From Alentia gelatinosa (taxonomy: Eukaryota; Annelida; Polychaeta; Phyllodocida; Polynoidae), in NCBI GenBank assembly GCA_950022655.1, contig OX465588.1:27017525-27081524 (forward strand): a stretch of DNA of 64,000 nucleotides, written 5' to 3'. Made by a program: the position numbers and the translations under genes. Below, piece by piece: positions 23,181-33,667 of this stretch. Every line of letters begins with the position of its first letter. The stretch's first letter is position 1. Below the pieces are notes generated by a model. That model did no database searches. It was not told the origin of the DNA and worked only from the letters and a program-made list of their open reading frames with translations.

Positions 23181-23472
23181 CATGTGATATGAGCACACGG
23201 CTACCCATAAAACCCCACACGTTGTGACGTCAGCACAACATTACCCGTACAACCCCAGACCCCGTGACGTCAGCACAACGCTATCCTTACAACCCCACAC
23301 GTTGTGACGTCAGCACAACGCTACCCATACAACCCCACACGTTGTGACGTCAGCACAACATTACCCGTACAACCCCAGACCCCGTGACGTCAGCACAACG
23401 CTATCCTTACAACCCCAGACCCCGTGACGTCAGCACAACGCTATCCGTACAACCCCACACTTCATGACGTCA
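23181..23472. promoter_or_regulatory. 40-bp tandem array carrying seven perfect CRE palindromes
   Basis: TGACGTCA occurs at 23225, 23265, 23305, 23345, 23385, 23425 and 23465, exactly 40 bp apart; an eighth unit at 23185 has TGATATGA. The unit is TGACGTCAGCACAACGCTA plus (C/T)CC.TACAACCCC(A/C)AC(C)...GT. The array lies in the intron 155 bp upstream of the MRL exon. TGACGTCA is the CREB/ATF binding site in animals. Regular spacing comes from tandem duplication; enhancer function is inference. The CpG in each CRE could be methylation-sensitive. Confidence 0.75.
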
Positions 23473-23485
23473 CACCTAACCCGTG

Positions 23486-23499
23486 GTGCCATCTGGTGA
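23486..23499 (-). promoter_or_regulatory. Candidate CTCF site
   Basis: TCACCAGATGGCAC on the minus strand matches 13 of 14 positions of CCASYAGRKGGCRS. It sits directly after the last CRE unit. Confidence 0.4.
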
Positions 23500-23829
23500 C
23501 ACTATGAACAACACGCCCCCTATCGTCGACGTCGCGAACGACATCAGATGGGAAGTGACAGAGAAGGTCGGTGGAGGGCGCTCGCTCTGACAGAGGAGGG
23601 GAATGAGGGGGGCGGGGCGGGGTGTTCGGGGAGGGGGTGGTGTTAGGGTGGGAGGGGTGGAGTGGCAGCTGTGGGGGTGAGGCGGACCGGGTAGAACATG
23701 GGCGGGGGACATTCATCGTTTAGGACGGAAGGTGTGCTTTAACCTGCACACCACCCTCCTTTATATTGGCTTCCACCCCGGAAGTTGTGGCTTCATGAAT
23801 ACACCTTCGCCCCTCAGACCACTTATTTC

Positions 23830-24245
23830 CTGGGGCTGCCAGCCCCCTATATCCACCACATACCACATACCTTAATCCTACACCGACCGCCAGTACCCCA
23901 TATCCACTACCCACCACGTACCTTAACCCTACACCGACTCCCAGTCCCTTATACCCACCACCCACCACATACCTTCATCCTACACCGACCGCCAGTACCC
24001 ATACCCACCACCCACCACATACCTTAACCTTACACCGAACGCCAGCCCCCTAACCCACAACCCACCACGTACCTTAACCCTACAACGACCGCCAGTACCC
24101 CATACCCACTACCCACCACATACCTTAACCCTACACCGACCACTAGCCCCTTATACCCACCACCCACCACATACCTTAACCCTACAACGACCACCAGCAC
24201 CTTATACCCACTACCCACAAAGTACCTTAACGCTACTCCGATCAT
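23830..24245. repeat. 51-bp C/A-rich minisatellite, about 8 units
   Basis: ACCTTAA recurs near 23868, 23919, 23970, 24021, 24071, 24122, 24173 and 24223. The unit contains CCGACCGCCAGTACCCCATA and CCCACTACCCACCACATA. 51 is a multiple of 3, which explains the long frames on both strands (23720-23968 and 24030-24245 minus; 23785-24027 plus). Confidence 0.92.
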
Positions 24246-24254
24246 TCTGGCCTA

Positions 24255-24555
24255 TGTTAAAGCAGTAAGTCTACAACTGCTGGGGACGTAGGAGAAAGGT
24301 GGCTGCATACCACACCACATAAACATGGTATGTAAAGAACTGGCCTTTGATATAGCAGTAAGTCTACCACTGCTGAGGATGGAGGAGAAAGGTCGCTGCA
24401 CACCACACTACAGAGACATAGTATGAGAAGAACTGGCCTTTGATATAGCAGTAAGCCTGCCATTGCTGGGGATGAAGGAGAAAGGTGAGTGCAGTACGAC
24501 TTGAATCTATAGTCTTGGGATTACAGTCCAATGCTTTAACCACTGAGCTTACTCA
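24255..24555 (-). repeat. SINE family 1 with three body modules
   Basis: From the right: tRNA-like head with GAGCTCAGTGGTTAAAGCAT-like A box (about 24550-24530) and decayed B box. Then three tandem body modules follow, each containing GCAGCCACCTTTCTCC-like, CAGCAGT(G)GTAGACTTACTG-like and CCAGTTCTT sequence. Module duplication makes the copy longer without a tail. Confidence 0.8.
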
Positions 24556-26005
24556 TCAACATCTAAAAACCGAGTTAAGGAGGTAACTTATGTCAGTGAG
24601 ATATCTCTCTTGTGAGTCACAAGAGAACATAATTATGTTCATTATTCCCTACAATTAGACATGCTAATTACGTGGAAACGATGTGTTAACTTCCATTCAC
24701 ACCCCTACATCACTGCCACAGCTTATCCCATGCCCACAGGCCTCACGATCCTCTTTCATCTTGTTCTCCAGTCACAATGCCTCGTTAAGACAGCACAGAC
24801 ACTCTCCATCCATATACCTAGACAACTCCCGCTCCAACCACAGCCTCCGTCTGTCATTCAGACAGGCACACCGCTCGCAGGTTGTCATGGCAACCAACCA
24901 CTGGAACGCTACTCCAGGGTACGTCTTAAGTTGTACGTTTCAATTTCTATGGCGAATAATGTTTAAATGCGGTTCATGAGAAAAAAAACTAATTTGCAGA
25001 CATTTTGAGAAAAAAACAATTGAAAGAGGCAGACGCCATTTTTCGGAGTACGTGTTGCATGTATGTTCAAGTAGGAACGGACCAAATAAAACAAATTCCA
25101 ACAAAAGTATTTTCTAAGGATAATCTAGTGAAAAAAAGACAAATCTTTTTTGAAAGAAAGGAAGTACCAAAGCACTAATTATCATATCAAAACGACGGGT
25201 TAAGGCCGGATATTAGCTCCAGTCGAACACACACACAAGAGAGACGAAGCTCAGTTGTATTTTTACATAACTCAACAATGACGGGCAACTCGTAAAGGTA
25301 TGATTGTGGAAATGGTAATTATAGAGATTATAACTAATTCCTATGGTTAGATTATGTTACCGTTTTAATCTGATAAATGATGCCTTGGAGCAACCTTTCA
25401 GCATATATGCTTATTATGTCTGAAAGCACCATATTCCAAGAGGCTAAAATATAGGGACATGAAAAATACCAAGTAATCTTGATTCCATCCGGTCTCTATT
25501 CGTGTGTCAGTAAACGAATCGCCTCACATCTCATTCCCGCCAAATAAAAAAAAACTAAACTCTGCCATCTTTTCACAGTCAGCTCCCATATCGACGTAAT
25601 ATCCAGGGAGAATGTTAAATAAGGGTTGGTCTCAGTCTCACCACTCCCTTAATATCTGCCCCCACTCCCACTTCAACCGCCTCACTCTGCCAAGAAATAC
25701 TTTACACCAAATCATGTATCAAAAATGGCGGTTCCCTGTCAATAATGCCAGCTTTGACAGGTATTGAATCTAATGACGCGGAACCTTCTTGATGAGAATA
25801 CTGGAGAACTCGCATCCAAACGAGCTCTCCCTGTTTTGATTTCCCCTTAAACCCAAGGCATCATGTGCTGTTATACTTATCTGATCTGTGGCTACACTTT
25901 TTTAATAATAGAATGTTAATATTGCTTGCATGTAAAAGTATATCCTTAATGTATAAAACTAAATTAATGTGCTGTTTCTCCTAAACGGGCAAAGTTCTCC
26001 TTATA
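24556..26005. other. AT-rich stretch, nothing recognised
   Basis: Two overlapping frames at 24661-24979 (plus) lie over a C-rich patch and show no domain. The remainder is AT-rich with short A runs; no exon or RNA gene was seen. Confidence 0.5.
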
Positions 26006-26007
26006 TA

Positions 26008-26082
26008 TCATAAGACTCGAACCCACAAAGTCGTAGGATTACGAAACTAGTGCCCGTAACCACTGAACTAATCCCCGACCCA
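26008..26082 (-). repeat. SINE family 1 head only (tRNA-like)
   Basis: Reverse complement carries TAGTTCAGTGGTTACGGGCA (A box) and TGTGGGTTCGAGTC (B box) at tRNA-like spacing. It lacks a body module and good acceptor pairing, so it is read as a SINE head, although a decayed tRNA gene cannot be excluded. Confidence 0.55.
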
Positions 26083-27075
26083 ATGTCATGGAGAAAATGA
26101 AAGAAGTCACTAGGACACCATGTGCAGGGTGCAGGTAAAGGTCACCATGTTGGCAGCATACTTTATCTCTGACACAGTTAGGGGTAGCTGCCCGTAATGG
26201 ATCGGCGGCAGGTATTGTTGGATCGTCGGCCGGCAGGTTGCGCAGTATATCCACCATGGAGCAGTAATCTCTCATGCTCAATCAATCTATAACCAGCATA
26301 GCACTACTCTGAGCATTACGTGTCTCGTGACGAATACATATACGTCGAAATGATCGATAAGCGGTGATTACAATGTAGAATCTCTACAGGGAAATTTAGT
26401 CTTATATCCCTTAAATATCAATTTCATCGCTTCCTAATCCTGAAAGTGTAGACTTGGATCAAAACCCTTCCGCCCCTTCACAAGAGCCTGCCACTCATTT
26501 TAGAAGCAATATTAAACAATTTGCATTACAGTTCTATCACTGCAATGTTGGTTATGTTTTTTGTTTTAAATATAGGAACGTATACATGTCCCTTTTATAT
26601 GACGGGTAGATTTCCAATAAAGTTGAAACTGTATTCCTGTCTCGTAGTTCTCCGCCGGGGGCGCTGGAGGGGAAAGACCTTATTACTGGATGTGTTGAAT
26701 AGGGTAAGGGAGTAGATAGTGGGTTTGAGAGAAGGAGGGGGTTGGTGATTCGATAGAGTGACACGACCTGACAAAACCAGATCGTCCACATCCTCCTTCA
26801 TCCCAGTCACAGCTGACAAGGCACGCTTGACCGCCGCCCGCCCGCCCGCCCCTGACCACTCCCCGCCCGTTCGCCCGCCGCCCCTGACCGGCCCTCCGCC
26901 CGCCGCCCGTCCGCCCCCGACGTGCTGCTACAAATCTTCACGAGCTGCTCATACCTCTACTGACCTACATACGCAGTCCTCAATCAACCTCTTCCTATTG
27001 GTATTCACGGCTGAGTTCTATTCCGGAGAAACCCCGGAATGCCGGACTGGACTTCAAAGACAAACGCCAGCACCT
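26083..27075. other. No gene recognised; GC-rich 26820-26930
   Basis: A CpG- and C-rich stretch (CCGCCCGCCC repeats) at 26828-26925 could be a small CpG island. A CTCF-like TCCGCCGGGGGCGC (11 of 14) lies at 26651-26664. The minus frame at 26039-26281 has exon-like composition but partly overlaps the SINE head and is not called. Confidence 0.4.
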
Positions 27076-27079
27076 GAGT

Positions 27080-27410
27080 TGCTCCCTATGAACTGCCCCC
27101 GTAAACTACTCCCTGTGAGCTGCCCCCATGAGCTTCCCCCGTAAATTGCTCTCTGTGAGTTGCCCCCTTAGTTGCCCCCATGAGCTGCCTCCGTAAACTG
27201 CTTACTATGACATGCCCCCCGTGAGTTGTCCCATGAGCTGCCCTATAAATCGCTCTCTTTGAGTTGCCCGCATGATTTCTCCCATGAGCTGTCCCGTAAT
27301 ATTCTCCCTGTGAGCTGCCTTCATGAGTTGCTCCCATGGTCTGTCCTTATGAGGTGACCCCGCAAACTGCTCTGTGTGCTGCTCCCATGAGCTGTCCCCA
27401 TCCGTGCCAC
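27080..27410. repeat. Degenerate TGCCCCCATGAGCTGCCCCCGTAAACT repeat
   Basis: Alternating blocks CC(A/C)TGAGCTGCC, CCGTAAACTGCT and CTGTGAGTTGCC of about 15 bp with substitutions. Frames on the minus strand (27086-27426) are repeat-derived. Confidence 0.8.
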
Positions 27411-27759
27411 CATTCCCTAGAATCAAGGAACTCAGTGAGGTGTGAAAAGAAAATACCTGGTTATCAGGTATTCTCTTCTTTCTTTTTAAAATGCTTCATT
27501 GACGGCCCAGATTCCTATTCTAGTTGCATTGATCATCTCCTGTATAATTTACTTTTTAAATAACCAACATAACCAACATGTACGTATTCAGTACAAACTG
27601 GGTAAATGACGTTGGCATGTACCAGACAACCCCTCCATTAGCCCTCCTAGTGCAGTGACCTGACCCTGACCTGGCTTTTGTCAGAGACGCGTCCTCCTCT
27701 TTCGTCTTTTCCTTTTTAATCTGCCCTTTGTTCTTTAGGCGCACTTGGAGCAGCCCCCT
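27411..27759. other. No gene recognised
   Basis: Short unique-looking stretch with a C/T-rich patch at 27690-27730 and no coding evidence. Confidence 0.45.
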
Positions 27760-28035
27760 CCCCCTGGAGCGTCCATCCGTCCGGTGGAGGAGGCGGGGAG
27801 TGCGTTCGTCTGATAGCATTCAGTGCACAGTTTGGGCAGACGACAATTCGCCAGAGTCACCGCGACCAGCGACACACTAATTGAATCACAACAACCCGGA
27901 ACCAGCGCCCCGCCGCCACCGGAAACCCGACGCGGGGCTCCGTGCGCATGCGCCCTATCACCGCCAACGCACGCCCGGTGCATGCCGGGTACCGTGGGGG
28001 ATGATGGGAAGCGACGGCGGCAGTTCCGCAGAGAA
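27760..28035. promoter_or_regulatory. CpG-rich promoter-like region with NRF1-type palindrome
   Basis: CpG-dense from about 27760 to 28030. TGCGCATGCGC (27943-27953) fits the NRF1 core YGCGCAYGCGCR of animal CpG promoters, and GGTGCATGCCGGGTACC follows at about 27977. Open frames on both strands lack conserved features, as usual for GC-rich DNA. It lies about 5 kb upstream of the minus-strand MRL exon and could be one of its promoters; direction of transcription is not visible. Confidence 0.4.
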
Positions 28036-28049
28036 TGATCACGGGTGTG

Positions 28050-28084
28050 TGTGTGTTGGGGGGTGGGGGGGGGGGGGGGGGGGG
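28050..28084. repeat. GT repeat and 20-G run
   Basis: (GT) repeats lead into GGGGGGT and then 20 consecutive G at 28065-28084. Run length may be affected by sequencing or assembly error. Confidence 0.9.
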
Positions 28085-29250
28085 TCGGCGGAGGCAGTAC
28101 CGCAGTGAATACCACTATAGGCCCGCAGAGACGGGCACGAGTGGCCAGGAATTCCGCACTATTTGAAAAAGACCAGAGTTGTGTCCATGGAGAACAGGCG
28201 CACCCGACTACGATAAGATTTAGGGCCAGACAAAACGAATACAAGACGTCTTCCAGCGAATAGCATGGCAGGCGAGTAACGAATGACCCTGGGAGACCCA
28301 TTAAAAATAGATATACGGGGAATGACCCTTGTTATTCCCAGAGTGCGTGCTAAGAACAGACCCAGACACAAGGGGCTCCAAGGGGCCAAGTTGAAATACA
28401 ATAAGACAATAACGAATATCACAGCAAATCAACAGTGACTAGCTATGATAGAAACCAAGAGAAGTAACATAAAGTGCACAGGAGGAATAAAGAAGAAACC
28501 AACAAGTTTGCTATGTAATATCACTCAGCTTTGCTTCGTGAGATTACTACACATCTCAAACTCATGGCATATTTTAGTGGCTACGAATCTAGATGCAGCT
28601 CCTTCTTAATTCACAGAGAAAATAGAGACAATAGTACCACAGCAAATGCAACTGCAGAGGAACAGCAAATACGAAGCATAATCATTGCTGCATGCAGTAG
28701 AACCATAGAGAATGATACAACAGCACTTCATATTAGAGGTAAGGATGTCTATTGCAGTGCTCTTGTGAAAGCTGAACAGAGTTGCGGCAGGAATACTGAA
28801 TGGAATACGGCATGAAAAGGGCAAGGGATGTCAGCGACTCCCTCCCCAAGTCCCCATAAAAAGCCCCCATCACGCGCGCACAATTGACACAGCCGGGGAA
28901 CGGTCGTAGAAACCCCGCCGAGAACCCGTCCACAGATCGCTCACTGTGAACGGGCGATATTTCCCCACCAATCACAGCTTATCTTCCACGCACCCTACGA
29001 CACTTGTGCGAGCGCTCGCATGCCTCAGGTGCCTGACAGTCCCGAGAACCCCCGGGAATCATTTATCATTGTCAGACCTGACTGCCGGCACCCGTCGTCT
29101 TTCATGGGCGTAACTCATTAAGGTATAGCTTCAGGGTGACACGTGCGGCGCCTGTAGATGAGCGTTATTCTCTGAATAATCACATTGATATCATTAGGAA
29201 TCGTACAAGTAGAAATCGGACATAAACATGTCAGGGGCTCTGTGTGTGTA
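28085..29250. other. No gene recognised
   Basis: Mixed sequence with overlapping short frames (28159-28422 minus, 28531-28815 plus) lacking domains. No array or RNA gene seen. Confidence 0.5.
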
Positions 29251-29467
29251 TTGTTACGTTCCAATTTTTCTATTGAGAAACGAACATGCACCTTCCCTTG
29301 GCCTAAATGACCAGATTTGCTCCCGTAACTCTCCGCGAGTACCACCTCTTGGTTACGATCAATGTGGGCGTAAACACCTAGTGATTATAAAGCACAGCAT
29401 ATTGATGTACTACTCAGTCCGCAGCTAGCTGTCATTGCGATAACTTCTACAATAAGGCATGTTACCT
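29251..29467 (+). repeat. Dispersed repeat family E, copy 1
   Basis: Colinear with 32680-32889: GTTACGTTCCAATTTTTC, CATGCACCTTCCCTTGGCCT, CTCCCGTAAC, the AGCATATTGATGTACTA stretch and CCGCAGCTAGCTGTCATTGC with GATAACTTCTACAATAAGGC. About 210-215 bp, no coding potential. Confidence 0.75.
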
Positions 29468-31095
29468 ACCATTCAAACAATGAGGAAAGATTATTCCAAG
29501 AATAATCCAGGAAATATAAGTCTGAACAAAACTTGCTAAAGTTTATGTATAAGTTAATGATTCTGTGTATAATCTAGAAGGAAATTTCTCCACAGTACGC
29601 AAGCAATACGAATCCCTTGCAGGCGTAATGGCTGAGATTTCCTGTATACTTTCTCGCAGTATAATGATATCGAGTGAAAACTTGCAATCTTCCCAAACGT
29701 TAACTTTAGGAAGCCAAGTAGTATATGGAAATTGGAGTCTGGTGCAGGCAGGTATATTCACATGACTAAGTGGCGCTGGCATAGCGTTTCTATCAGTATC
29801 TCGACACTGTATCACGCTTTACTGAGTGATATCAACCGCCGCCATCCACCTACCTGCGACTGGGAGTCTTTCTTTAACAGTATCGGATTCAAATTTCCGG
29901 GGCCCCGCAGAGAGGCAGACCGGGCCGGGCGGCGGTAATGCATGGTCGGCTTTAAAACCACTCACTCCCGGCGAGATAAATGAATCTAATAAGGCTGGCG
30001 GGCTACACGGCGGGGGTCGGCGGGCGGGGCACGGGCTGAGGGCCACGGAGCCCCTGCCCACCACTACTATCAGTTAATACGACCGCTGGCCGTCCACTTT
30101 GCAAGCTATACTCATTTGGACGCGACTCATATTTCAAAAGGGGAATTCTCAATGTTGGACGACTGCGGTGAACTCCATCGAGACACTGATTGACAGGTCT
30201 ATGTCTGGAGGGACTCTTAGAGCGTTATCACTTTACGTCTAGCTTTGAATTTCGAAACATATATATTAAATTCCCGAATAGCACCTTCCGCCACGGTTGA
30301 GATACCAAACTTTGCATTCTGGCCAAAATTAACCATTATATCGTGTATTATTAGATATGATAACATATACAAATGGTATCGGCATGGGCATTTGCCCAGT
30401 GCCATATCATTACTGCAACCTATCTGGTATCATCTTCGAAAACTACTCATACATATCTCATTCCCTTCTTGTTAAATATAACCTATACGCCACTTCTCAC
30501 ATTCTCCTTCTTCTCCATCTATCACCTTGCAACAGACAACAAAATACTGTAATTATTCTGTAGTTATCACTATTTGTCTCAAACTGCTCTGATATCATCA
30601 GCGGGAGTAATGGAGGTATGTTTACTTTTTGAAACATAGGAAGGAGACATTCACGATGAATCCAGGTGGGTGAAAACCATCCCTTATCTACCTTTACACT
30701 CACTGTATGAGTGAGGCCGAGAACTCAGATAAATACAGGTGGACAGACGGTCTTCTTAGACAGGTGAGAACTGTATCGATCACATAGATCAGAGACGGAC
30801 TTAGCAGGTGGGGCTGTCCTGACCCTCCAATGCTCTGCCTACATGCACCGAGCTTCACCTTACTTAACACTGAGCCCCTCCTGTGGGTCTTTCTCTAAGC
30901 GCCTCCGTTTTCCTATTCATTATTAATGTAGACATAGATGAACACTGCTGTGTAGGGTATCCTCGACAAAATAGAGCCCCACTGTTTCTGCTGATACCGA
31001 ATATCAGGCATTAATGATAAAAATTGTAATCTTTTAATCCACACCAACGACAATACACGAAGAAGATTTGTAGTCACGAATGTGAGCTATTAAAT
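29468..31095. other. No gene recognised; GC-rich 29870-30065
   Basis: The stretch 29890-30060 is GC-rich with CpGs (GGGCCGGGCGGCGG). Frames on both strands there are compositional. The rest is AT-rich. No splice-bounded exon identified. Confidence 0.45.
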
Positions 31096-31098
31096 AGA

Positions 31099-31154
31099 AT
31101 GACGTCATTTAAGGTGCCTCGCTATGAAAAGGCTGACGTCATTTGCGCATGCGT
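31099..31154. promoter_or_regulatory. Two CRE palindromes plus an NRF1-like site
   Basis: ATGACGTCAT (31099-31108, perfect 10-bp palindrome), TGACGTCA (31134-31141) and TGCGCATGCGT (31144-31154) lie within 56 bp. Such clusters are typical of CpG-type promoters in animals; no transcript start can be placed from sequence. Confidence 0.45.
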
Positions 31155-31302
31155 GTTAGCGGGTGGTTACCTAGGTAGGCAGGGATTGAAGGGTAAAGGT
31201 TAATCTGAGCTGGCCATGTAATACATAGTACACCCACACGACCCACTGCTACCCGGACGATACCGGCGTCACCACTAAACATACTCCGTGCACCATACTG
31301 TC

Positions 31303-31437
31303 TGTCTGTTTGTTTTAACGTCCGGTCGACCATAACGGGTCCTTGTCTTCCTTCCTCAAGGTTCACCTATTTTCTCAACCACAGGAGTGGTGATCGAATC
31401 CATGAGCTGAACTGAGGTAGGAATCTCACCACACACG
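31303..31437 (-). repeat. SINE family 1, tail half
   Basis: Plus strand reads TGTTTTAACGTCCGGTCGAC, CCTCAAGGTTCACCTATTTT, GGTGATCGAATCCATGAGC and GGTAGGAATCTCACC, matching the tail half of 18971-19140. Head and body modules are absent; the flanking 57-bp array begins at 31438 immediately after it. Confidence 0.7.
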
Positions 31438-31800
31438 GACCATTTAACATACCTGGCTGTTTGTAAAGGGTGTCCCTCATGGGGAGCCTGCATGGACCAT
31501 CTAACATACCTGGCTGTTTGTAAAGGGTGTCCCTTTGGGGAAGCCCGCATGGACCATCTAACATACCTGCCTGTCTATAATGAGTGTCCCTCGGGGAGGG
31601 TGTTCCCAAGGGAAGCCCATATGGACCATCTAACAGACCGGTCTGTCTGTAAAGGGTGTCCCTCAGGGGAAGCCCGTATGGACCATCTAACAGACCGGTC
31701 TGTCTGTAAAGGGTGTCCCTCAGGGGAAGCCCGTATGGACCATCTAACAGACCTGCCTGTCTTTAAAGAGTGTCCCTTTGAGGAAGCCCGCACAGACCAT
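31438..31800. repeat. 57-bp minisatellite, 7 units
   Basis: GACCAT starts at 31438, 31495, 31552, 31624, 31681, 31738 and 31795, all 57 bp apart except one step of 72 (15-bp insertion GGGTGTTCCCAAGGG-like). The unit has CTAACAGACCGGTCTGTCTG, TAAAGGGTGTCCCTC and GGGAAGCCCGTATG. Frames on both strands stay open (31492-31815 plus, 31367-31609 and 31575-31952 minus) because 57 is a multiple of 3. Confidence 0.93.
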
Positions 31801-32679
31801 CTACAAGGGCCTTGAGCAAGAGCTCTATGGCACGCTATGAAAGAAACATAAAGGCGGACATGAAAAAATAGGAAAGAAAAAGGGACGTGGGAGACCCTCT
31901 CACCACTCATCTGTATTAGGGTAGTGCTTTCTCCACTCCTAAAAACAGCCACGATGGGTTTTTATCATTATTATTCAATACCTGGCTTTTGAAAGGTTAA
32001 TCATAGCGAGGTGCATTGACAGGGAGCCCGGAACATGTATAAACATGAGGGAACCTCCTTCAGTCGTAGCAGTGGGAATCTGGGTGATTTCTTATACACG
32101 CCACCAGCTGGTTGGATTGATAGCGCCTGCGCTGGGAGAATGTTCGGAGACAGGAAGTTCCCACGACAGACGCATCGCCACCTTTCAATACTTCCGCTTC
32201 CGCCAGAAGCAATCTAGACCGGAAGTGGACTGCCCCCTGCGTCGTGGGTGGCGCCACTGGGCGGACTATGGCACCGGGCGTGTCCTTATACCATATTAAC
32301 CTGCTTTTCTCGAGCATGTGTGACTTCCTTTTGGTTCAGCCGACAAAAGGATCATGGGTAATCCTCTCCGACAGGATTCGGCGAAGGACGGCGGCAGACA
32401 AGGGAGAAGGTACAAAAAGTTGAACGCGAACAGAGGAAAAGAAAAAAAAACAGAGAAAAAGATGAAGGCATCCTGAGCAGTTGACAAGAAACACAAACAC
32501 GGTGCTCTGTCGTCGTTCAGAGGAGAAATCTGGGCGTTCTCACGGGGAAAGGTACATTTTTATAGACCCTGTGACATAATTATCACCGTGAAGGGAGGTA
32601 GAAAGAGACAGCGAGCGAGTGCTTCAGAGACTATCACTAACACGGGAGAACTAAAGGCTCTTCGTGGCAGATATCTTGT
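31801..32679. other. No gene recognised; ETS-type sites near 32200
   Basis: ACCGGAAGTG (32217-32226) is a strong ETS/GABPA motif in a locally GC-rich stretch (32120-32290) that could be a small promoter. The overlapping frames at 32035-32317 on both strands show no domains. Confidence 0.4.
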
Positions 32680-32889
32680 CACGTTACAATTTCTCATGCA
32701 TGAGCTTTCCCTTGACCTAATTGTTCAAGCTCCCTCCCGTAAACCGGAACTCGGGGCATCCCTGAGTTACACTCAATACGTCGCCCCAACATGTAAGTAC
32801 CAGGTAATCATATAGCATGGCATCACAATGTACTAGTTAGTCCGGAGCTAGCCGTCATTGCGGTAACATCAGCAATAAGGCTTGTAACA
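32680..32889 (+). repeat. Dispersed repeat family E, copy 2
   Basis: Matches 29251-29467: CACGTTACAATTTCTCATG, CCCTTGACCTAATTG, CTCCCGTAAACC, GCATGGCATCACAATGTACT and GTCCGGAGCTAGCCGTCATT with GCGGTAACATCAGCAATAAG. Substitutions and small indels throughout show an old family. Confidence 0.75.
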
Positions 32890-32989
32890 GGAACGTGGCT
32901 TGGAGTCACTTTATTCAGTTTATCGTCTTACCATCTCAGATATTATCCTACCCCTAATATAAAATCCCATAGGCTTAACATTGGGTTTC

Positions 32990-33040
32990 CGTATGCCACG
33001 CTGACTGGCATACGGAGTTTTATATGCCACTAGTGGCATA
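32990..33040. repeat. Nested short palindromes
   Basis: GTATGCCA (32992-32999) pairs with TGGCATAC (33007-33014), and TATGCCACTAGTGGCATA (33023-33040) is a perfect 18-bp palindrome of the same motif. They lie between TATCCTACCC (about 32944) and its inverse GGGTAGGATA (33081-33090). Confidence 0.7.
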
Positions 33041-33095
33041 CAGCATTGTTATCACGTAATATTCCAAAATCGAGGAGATAGGGTAGGATAAAATC

Positions 33096-33240
33096 AAAAC
33101 CTGATTCGTTTTAATCATGGCCACCGCATTCCACTCCTGAAGTTTTGGCTCCGGACTTCACTCGGCTTCACCTCATGAAGTCACTTTGCCAAACTCCAGT
33201 CGTGGAATACGGTGGACAAGATTAAACCTCATCCAGTTTT
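33096..33240. mobile_element. Palindromic (foldback) MITE-like element, 145 bp
   Basis: Left arm 33096-33134 and right arm 33202-33240 are about 39 bp each and imperfectly inverted (left AAAACCTGATTCG..CCACCGCATTCCAC; right GTGGAATACGGTGG..CATCCAGTTTT). The interior is also partly self-complementary (GAAGTTTTGGC with GCCAAACTCC). No coding sequence. The outer short inverted repeat at 32944/33081 hints at a larger, older fold. Confidence 0.65.
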
Positions 33241-33244
33241 ACGA

Positions 33245-33667
33245 TAGTAACAAATACAAGTATAAACACCAGGAGCCTGTAATAATGAATATACTAGGTA
33301 AGTATAAGGATATAAAAGAATAAATTAGTGACTAAATCCCTCCGCCTTCCACGTAGGGGCTTTATCATTGGCAAAGTGACCGTGTAAATTATTCAGTACG
33401 TCCACACCGACCTGGTTTCTCTATAACACTGAGAGGGAAAGAGTGGGTCTACGACGACTACAGTCCGTACACGTGTCCTAACCACTGTCTTGAATGTTGA
33501 TGGGTAAATTACTGAGCGGCGAGCGGCGACGGCCCACACCTGGTACAACGTCCCCCCGTGACAGGCACTCCCTGAAATCGCTGACACAGGCCGGCAGTCT
33601 CCGGGGGTCTGCCGGGGGATGGGAGGGGGTGGGAGGGGCAGCGGGGGTAGTTAACGACCCTGGAGAC
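33245..33667. other. No gene recognised
   Basis: AT-rich to about 33350, then mixed; GC-rich from 33510. No splice-bounded exon seen. Confidence 0.45.

Noticed and set aside
26039..26281. 80-codon minus frame with exon-like composition
   Set aside because: Its 3' part overlaps a SINE head, and I could not identify a matching acceptor/donor pair or a known domain.
27735..28301. 188-codon minus frame in CpG-rich DNA
   Set aside because: No conserved motif; GC-rich promoter-like DNA often lacks stops; a poly-G run lies inside it.
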